Assembly (NCBI GenBank): GCA_019748155.1 | Contig: JAIEPY010000113.1 | Coordinates: forward strand, 1-39,604 | Source of the DNA: Burkholderiales bacterium | GTDB taxonomy: Bacteria; Pseudomonadota; Gammaproteobacteria; Burkholderiales; UBA11063 | Length of the DNA: 39,604 nt | Reading direction: 5' to 3' | Shown here: in pieces, positions 35,202 through 39,604 of the stretch | Layout of the letters: the number at the start of each line of letters is the position of its first letter | Position numbering within the stretch: position 1 is the stretch's first letter | Made by a program: the position numbers and the translations under genes | The notes under the pieces: model-generated | Told to the model about the DNA's origin: nothing | Databases searched by the model: none | What the model saw: the letters and a program-made list of their open reading frames with translations, nothing else

Positions 35202-36074
35202 TTACTTACGAGCATAAAAGACAATTGAGAACATCACCATTAGCATACCAAGCATTTTCATTATGCCCAAGCCCTCACCTAAGATTATCCACGCCAAAAT
35301 TACTGTACCTAGTGGCATGAAAGCTGTAGCCAAGGCAGCATACGTAGCATCAACACCTTTACTACCCAATTGCCAAAATACAAAAAACAATACCGAAGTC
35401 ACACCAATAGCAATCATCAGCATATAATCATGGATAGTCAGTGCTGCCCAGCTCCCATCAGGTAAAAAATAAATAGCGACATATAAAAATGGTAAATTTA
35501 GCGCATTTAGCCAAAAAACTTTATGATGAAGGCTTAATTTAAGCGGATATGACTTACTTAAGACATAATATAAGCTATCAGGAATTAGTGCCAAAAATAC
35601 CAGCAAATTTCCCAGCAAAGCATTGTGCGTGTTAGCTCCAGAAGCGCTCAGGTTAATCATAATTAAACCAAGCACGGCGATAGACAGGGAGATGATTATT
35701 TTACGATTCATGAGTTGTTTGAAAAAAATCACATTAACTAAAATTATAACCGCAGGCAGCAGGCTGGTAATTAACCCCGCACTATTAGCATTGGTAAAAT
35801 GAAGCCCACTTAGCATAATGAAATTAAATAGCACCCCAGCGCCAAGGCTTTCGCTAAGTAAAACTACCCATCCAATACGGCTCAAACGCGTCCGTAATGG
35901 CGAGCCGTTAACAGAACTTTTGCTCACGACATACATAATCAAAGCGGAAACACTAAAGCGTACCGTTAATAACAGAAGCGGACTATGATGATCAACAATG
36001 CCTTTGGATAGAACAATACTAAATCCAACACACAGCTGTGCCAGAAATAGCAACGTTAATGATCTAAATAGCAT
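35202..36074 (-). CDS. EamA/DMT-family transporter
   Basis: Inner-membrane protein of the drug/metabolite transporter superfamily. Ten hydrophobic helices arranged as two EamA repeats, about residues 5-135 and 150-288. The second repeat ends with TAFMPLGTVILAWIILGEGLG, the classic conserved EamA segment. 290 residues. Last gene of a likely three-gene operon behind an MFS transporter (17-base gap) and a transsulfuration enzyme. Many EamA proteins export amino acids or related metabolites, but no substrate can be read from the sequence. Confidence 0.88.
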   Translation of the reverse strand: MLFRSLTLLFLAQLCVGFSIVLSKGIVDHHSPLLLLTVRFSVSALIMYVVSKSSVNGSPLRTRLSRIGWVVLLSESLGAGVLFNFIMLSGLHFTNANSAGLITSLLPAVIILVNVIFFKQLMNRKIIISLSIAVLGLIMINLSASGANTHNALLGNLLVFLALIPDSLYYVLSKSYPLKLSLHHKVFWLNALNLPFLYVAIYFLPDGSWAALTIHDYMLMIAIGVTSVLFFVFWQLGSKGVDATYAALATAFMPLGTVILAWIILGEGLGIMKMLGMLMVMFSIVFYARK

Positions 36075-36091
36075 TGTTCATCCTTAAAAGC

Positions 36092-37360
36092 TTAATCAGT
36101 TGCCAGATTGATAACCTTATGGCTTTGCCACAAAGCCCAAGCTGCAAAAATGGCAGAAACCACTAATGCCAGCACTGGAGTTAGGAATATCCAGCCAGTT
36201 TTTTCAATCATGCTGGTGACAAACAACGGCGTCACACCACCAAATATCACAAAACTGATATTGTAAGATAACGCTACCCCGGTTAGACGAATATTAGCCG
36301 GAAATAAATAACTCAGCAAAATTGGTGGTAAGGTAACTAAAAACCCTTGGAATACCGCAAAAATTGCCAAAGCCACCACCAAATTACCACCGCTACTAAT
36401 CAAATAATAACAAATTGCCGCAGCAATAACGATTCCTACCAGACAAGCGCTCATTAGTTTAAACACATTATATTTTTGTGCCAATAAACCCATGGTATAA
36501 ATCGCAGCGACACTAACTACTGAAGCAATTAAAACTGCATTGCTGATTAACACCGGATTGAGCTTGACTATTTTTGCCAAATAGGTTGGCATAAAAATAA
36601 TTGCCAATACAATCGGGGTTGCCATAATCGCAGTTAAACCTGAACCAATAATTACTTTAGCAAAATGATTTTTTAAGAGCTCAATAAACGGCATGCCATT
36701 ATGTTGTTTGATATGTTTAAACACATTTGTCTCATGAAGTTCTTTACGCACCCGATATGCTACAAAGCACAGAAAACCACCGAGAATAAACGGAATGCGC
36801 CAGCCAAAGCGATTTATTTGTTCTATGCTCAAATTATGAACGATTGCCAGATTAATCAACATTCCGGGAATCAAGCCCGCAACAGTCCCGCTAAAGACAC
36901 CACCCATTGCAAAGCCACGTTTCTCAGGCATTGATTCCGAAACATAGACAATCATGCTCGGTAATTCGCCACCAATTGCCAAGCCCTGAATCACCCGAAA
37001 GAGGAGCATCAACGCTGGTGCATAAATACCAATTTGATTATAAGTTGGTAAAAATCCCATTCCAAGCGAAGCAATCCCCATCAGTACCATAGTTAAAATC
37101 AAAACCCTTTTACGTCCCAGTTCATCACCGATATGACTGAATAAAATTCCACCCAATGGACGTACAATATAACCAACAACGAAGATCGAGTAACTGGCAA
37201 TTATGGAAATAAAACTATTATGGCTTGGGAAAAATTGCCCGGCGAAATATACGGCAAACAAACCATAAATCGTGAAATCGTAAAATTCAAGCATACCTCC
37301 CATTGAAGAGAGCATAATTACTTTTTTTTGTTCGCTATTTAGCTTATTATTTTGGCTCAT
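36092..37360 (-). CDS. MFS transporter, metabolite:H+ symporter type
   Basis: Twelve-helix inner-membrane symporter. MGGMLEFYDFTIYGLFAVYF at the first helix, HIGDELGRKRVL (loop 2-3 signature) and AIGGELPSMIVYVSE place it in the metabolite:H+ symporter group that includes ProP, ShiA and KgtP. 422 residues, intact C-terminus. It is a relative of the broken transporter at 3618-4848 and shows what that gene should look like at its end. Follows the transsulfuration gene by 19 bases. Confidence 0.9.
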   Translation of the reverse strand: MSQNNKLNSEQKKVIMLSSMGGMLEFYDFTIYGLFAVYFAGQFFPSHNSFISIIASYSIFVVGYIVRPLGGILFSHIGDELGRKRVLILTMVLMGIASLGMGFLPTYNQIGIYAPALMLLFRVIQGLAIGGELPSMIVYVSESMPEKRGFAMGGVFSGTVAGLIPGMLINLAIVHNLSIEQINRFGWRIPFILGGFLCFVAYRVRKELHETNVFKHIKQHNGMPFIELLKNHFAKVIIGSGLTAIMATPIVLAIIFMPTYLAKIVKLNPVLISNAVLIASVVSVAAIYTMGLLAQKYNVFKLMSACLVGIVIAAAICYYLISSGGNLVVALAIFAVFQGFLVTLPPILLSYLFPANIRLTGVALSYNISFVIFGGVTPLFVTSMIEKTGWIFLTPVLALVVSAIFAAWALWQSHKVINLATD

Positions 37361-37379
37361 ACCATTCCATGCTTTCTAC

Positions 37380-38570
37380 TTATTTGCTCCACGCCAGAGC
37401 TTGTTCCAGATCACGAATAATATCTGCAGGATCTTCCAAGCCAACTGAAAAACGAATCAAGCCATCACTAACCCCAATTGCTAGACGTTGTTCAACAGCC
37501 ATCATTACATGCGTCATTGAAGCTGGATGGGTAATAATCGTTTCGGTGGCACCTAGCGACTCAGCTAAAGTGCATAAAACCACGTTATTCATCACATGTA
37601 GTGCGTGCTCATAGCCACCAACGACTTCAAATGCCAACATTCCACCATGAAAACCATCTCGGTGCTGGCTTGCGGCTAATTCTTTTTGAGTAAATGACGC
37701 CAATCCTGGATAATAAACCTTGCTCACTTGCGGATGCTGTTCTAAAAATTCGGCAACGGCTTGGGCATTCCGTGAATGTTGTTTCACCCGTAAGTCAAGC
37801 GTTTTAATCCCCTGCATCGTTAACCACGCATCCATTGGTGCTTGAATATTACCGATATTTTTACGATTATAATCAAAATCTTCAAGATATTTTTTATTAT
37901 TGCTAAGTAGTGCACCACCAACCGTTGCATTGTGTCCATCAATATATTTAGTAGTTGAATAGAGAATAATATCCGCGCCTAACTCCAGCGGGCGTTGCAA
38001 AATTCCGGTAAGAAAAGTGTTATCCACTACAACTGGAATATTTTTTGCATGAGCAATTTTACTGATTGCGGCAATATCATTGAGTTTAAGCGTTGGATTC
38101 GCCGGAGTTTCCAAAAATATCATTTTGGTATTCTCTTGAATTGCCTGAGCAATATTTTCAGGGTTAGCTGCATCAATATAGCTGATGCTAATTCCAAATT
38201 TATTAAACACGGTATCAACCAAGCGCACCGTACCACCAAACACCACATCTGAGCAAACGATGTGATCACCTTGCTCCAACATACTCATAATCAAGGTTGT
38301 CGTCGCAGCTAAACCAGTTGCAAAAGCTACTGCACCTGCCGCATATTCAATTCCGGCTAATTTTTTCTCAAGTGTAGCAACCGTTGGATTCGATGAACGG
38401 GTGTAAGTATGTCCTTTGTTTACTCCCACCGCTTCTTGAGCATAAGTTGCTGTTTGATAGATCGGTGGCAAAATTGCACCAGTTACCGGATCTGGTTCTA
38501 CACCAAAATGAATATTGCGGGTGGCATTGCCTGCATCGGCAAGTTTTTTGTGCGAATAACGACTACTCAT
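37380..38570 (-). CDS. Cys/Met-metabolism PLP enzyme (cystathionine gamma-synthase or lyase type)
   Basis: Fold-type I PLP enzyme of transsulfuration. PLP Lys208 is in YSTTKYIDGHN, the Tyr/Arg pair in TYTRSSNPT, and the Asp in VVVDNTFL. SLGATETIITHPASMTH is the C-terminal family signature. The ATG at 38570 is preceded by AGGAAG, so I start there (396 residues). An upstream ATG at 38660 lacks a ribosome-binding site and adds an atypical tail. Sequence alone does not separate cystathionine gamma-synthase (metB), cystathionine gamma-lyase or methionine gamma-lyase. Operon with two transporters and divergent from a GntR-family repressor. Confidence 0.9.
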   Translation of the reverse strand: MSSRYSHKKLADAGNATRNIHFGVEPDPVTGAILPPIYQTATYAQEAVGVNKGHTYTRSSNPTVATLEKKLAGIEYAAGAVAFATGLAATTTLIMSMLEQGDHIVCSDVVFGGTVRLVDTVFNKFGISISYIDAANPENIAQAIQENTKMIFLETPANPTLKLNDIAAISKIAHAKNIPVVVDNTFLTGILQRPLELGADIILYSTTKYIDGHNATVGGALLSNNKKYLEDFDYNRKNIGNIQAPMDAWLTMQGIKTLDLRVKQHSRNAQAVAEFLEQHPQVSKVYYPGLASFTQKELAASQHRDGFHGGMLAFEVVGGYEHALHVMNNVVLCTLAESLGATETIITHPASMTHVMMAVEQRLAIGVSDGLIRFSVGLEDPADIIRDLEQALAWSK

Positions 38571-38726
38571 GAATCTGCTTCCTAAAAAGTGAAATAATCC
38601 TCGGATTTTATCATAGATAGCACAGAGCTTTTCGAGCAACTTGCGTAGCAAATCTGACATTTATAAATTGCAACTGGTAAAATATAGGCTACATTTTAGA
38701 AAAACAATAACTAGTAATGAGTTACA

Positions 38727-39434
38727 ATGAAAAAATTTGAATTAATTTATAATGAACTAAAGCAAAAAATTGCGAATAAGTCCTTACCAGCTGGAAGTAA
38801 AATCCCCTCAGAGAATCAACTTTGCCAAGATTTCAACTGCAGCCGCGGGACGCTACGCAAAGCTTTAGAATTATTGGCACAAGATGGATTAATCAATGCC
38901 CAGCATGGGCGTGGCGTTTTTGTTCTTGATCATGAGCAAATAACTTTTTCTTTTGGTAGTCTAATTAGTTTTGCTGAAGCCAATCAGGACAGCGGAAGCA
39001 CCTTTACTACCGAGGTTGCACTCTGCCGAAATCTGCTTTGTGATGCAGCATTAGCCTCAGTAACAGGTTTTGCAGCAGAAACGCCACTTCTAAAATTACT
39101 TCGCTTGCGGACGCTAAATAACGAAAAAATTATCGCCGATCTCAATTATTTCAATACCAACCTGATTACGGGTTTAAATCAGGATATTGCCCAAAAATCA
39201 ATTTATCATTATATTGAGTCGGAATTAAAACTAAAAATTGGCTTTGCACGCAGAAGCATCGAAGTTTGTGCACCGAATGATTATGATCTGAAATATCTGG
39301 ATCTCAGCCAGTTTAATTGTGTGGTCGTAGTTAAAAATTGGGTTTATCTTGCCGACGGAGTTTTGTTTGAATATACTGAGTCACATCACCGTCCGGATAA
39401 ATTTGTTTTTACTGAGTTTGTGCGCCGCCGGTAA
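38727..39434 (+). CDS. treR: GntR-family repressor, TreR-like (trehalose operon)
   Basis: N-terminal winged helix (residues about 1-70: LPAGSKIPSENQLCQDFNCSRGTLRKALELLAQDGLINAQHGRGVFV) followed by a UTRA ligand-binding domain. The effector domain resembles Bacillus TreR closely at its ends, with SFGSLISFAEANQ, QKSIYHYIESEL and a final VVVVKNWVYLADG, EYTESHHRPDKFVFTEFVRR. 235 residues, typical. TreR responds to trehalose-6-phosphate, so a trehalose uptake or hydrolysis gene would be expected downstream. That position is occupied by a truncated ORF. Confidence 0.78.
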   Translation: MKKFELIYNELKQKIANKSLPAGSKIPSENQLCQDFNCSRGTLRKALELLAQDGLINAQHGRGVFVLDHEQITFSFGSLISFAEANQDSGSTFTTEVALCRNLLCDAALASVTGFAAETPLLKLLRLRTLNNEKIIADLNYFNTNLITGLNQDIAQKSIYHYIESELKLKIGFARRSIEVCAPNDYDLKYLDLSQFNCVVVVKNWVYLADGVLFEYTESHHRPDKFVFTEFVRRR

Positions 39435-39497
39435 TGTAGCTTTATTTCATATTTTACTGAGAGCTACACAAAGTTAATTAAACAAGGACAATACCAC

Positions 39498-39554
39498 ATG
39501 GATAGCACACTAAATCACCTAAAATCTCTAAGAACCTGTTTAGAATCTTCTTAA
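39498..39554 (+). pseudogene. truncated start of a gene downstream of treR
   Basis: An ATG with AGGA 10 bases upstream opens an 18-codon frame, MDSTLNHLKSL, that runs into an insertion-sequence-like end and stops at 39554. It looks like the 5' stub of the gene once controlled by the TreR-like repressor. The product cannot be identified from 11 native residues. Confidence 0.4.
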
Positions 39555-39604
39555 AATTAATGTTACAAAAGCTAAGATTACCATATGTAAGCTTGTATTC
39601 ATAA
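39531..39604. mobile_element. possible terminal end of an insertion sequence
   Basis: AGAACCTGTTTAGAATCTTC has the look of an IS5-type terminal inverted repeat and is followed by an AT-rich leader to the window edge. The rest of the element lies outside, so neither the family nor the boundary can be confirmed here. Confidence 0.35.

Noticed and set aside
38571-38660. N-terminal extension of the transsulfuration enzyme from an ATG at 38660
   Set aside because: No ribosome-binding site and an atypical leader. The ATG at 38570 has AGGAAG and gives the normal family N-terminus.
1-39604. CRISPR arrays, tRNA or rRNA genes
   Set aside because: No regularly spaced repeats and no tRNA-like T-loop plus acceptor combinations were seen by eye; a covariance-model scan would be the decisive check.

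Overview
The window reads as ordinary chromosome from a low-GC, Gram-negative proteobacterium. Outer-membrane biogenesis genes (bamE, lolCD), a type II secretion cluster, lipoproteins and a cyanide-insensitive-type bd oxidase all point to a diderm. The fur | bamE-dapB arrangement is the one known from Neisseria and relatives, so a low-GC member of Neisseriales or a nearby betaproteobacterium is my best inference. I cannot name a species from sequence alone.

Layout. 1-1938 (minus): GDP-L-fucose synthesis (gmd, then fcl, which runs off the left edge). 2096-4848 (minus): a secreted alpha/beta hydrolase behind a frameshifted MFS transporter. 4922-15309 is one long minus-strand block, bamE-dapB-nadB-gspG-H-I-J-K-L-M-N-rlmB-tyrS, mixing housekeeping enzymes with the pseudopilin and assembly-platform half of a type II secretion system. 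A hairpin follows gspG, and tyrS ends in a terminator. fur is divergent from bamE and is followed by the decayed end of an ISAs1-family insertion sequence. 16206-17257 (plus): gamma-class carbonic anhydrase and a cyclophilin. 17343-19299 (minus): a DUF4156 lipoprotein and a C69 dipeptidase. 19498-21990 (plus): CIO-type cydA-cydB plus a 45-codon DUF2474 gene. 22117-24883 (plus): a TPP riboswitch controlling a YkoE/YkoD/YkoC-type thiamine-precursor ECF transporter.

The accessory-looking part is 24857-29284. It holds a plasmid-type Rep_3 initiator gene with palindromic repeats at and upstream of its 5' end. Next comes a 1110-residue fusion of 2-oxoacid dehydrogenase E1alpha, E1beta, a lipoyl domain and a complete ketoacyl-ACP synthase III (FabH-type) domain. 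The fusion has no E2 acyltransferase core, so it looks like a machine that passes an acyl group from a 2-oxo acid via TPP and lipoyl directly to a condensing enzyme. It is the strongest candidate for something undescribed here. The neighbouring thiamine-precursor transporter could help supply its TPP cofactor.

29337-35054 holds ttcA, glnA, an NlpC/P60 hydrolase, a small conserved-looking protein and lolC-lolD. 35202-38570 (minus) is a transsulfuration PLP enzyme with two transporters in one probable operon. The right edge has a TreR-like repressor, followed by a short ORF that looks cut off by the terminal repeat of another insertion sequence. I saw no tRNA, rRNA or CRISPR array.
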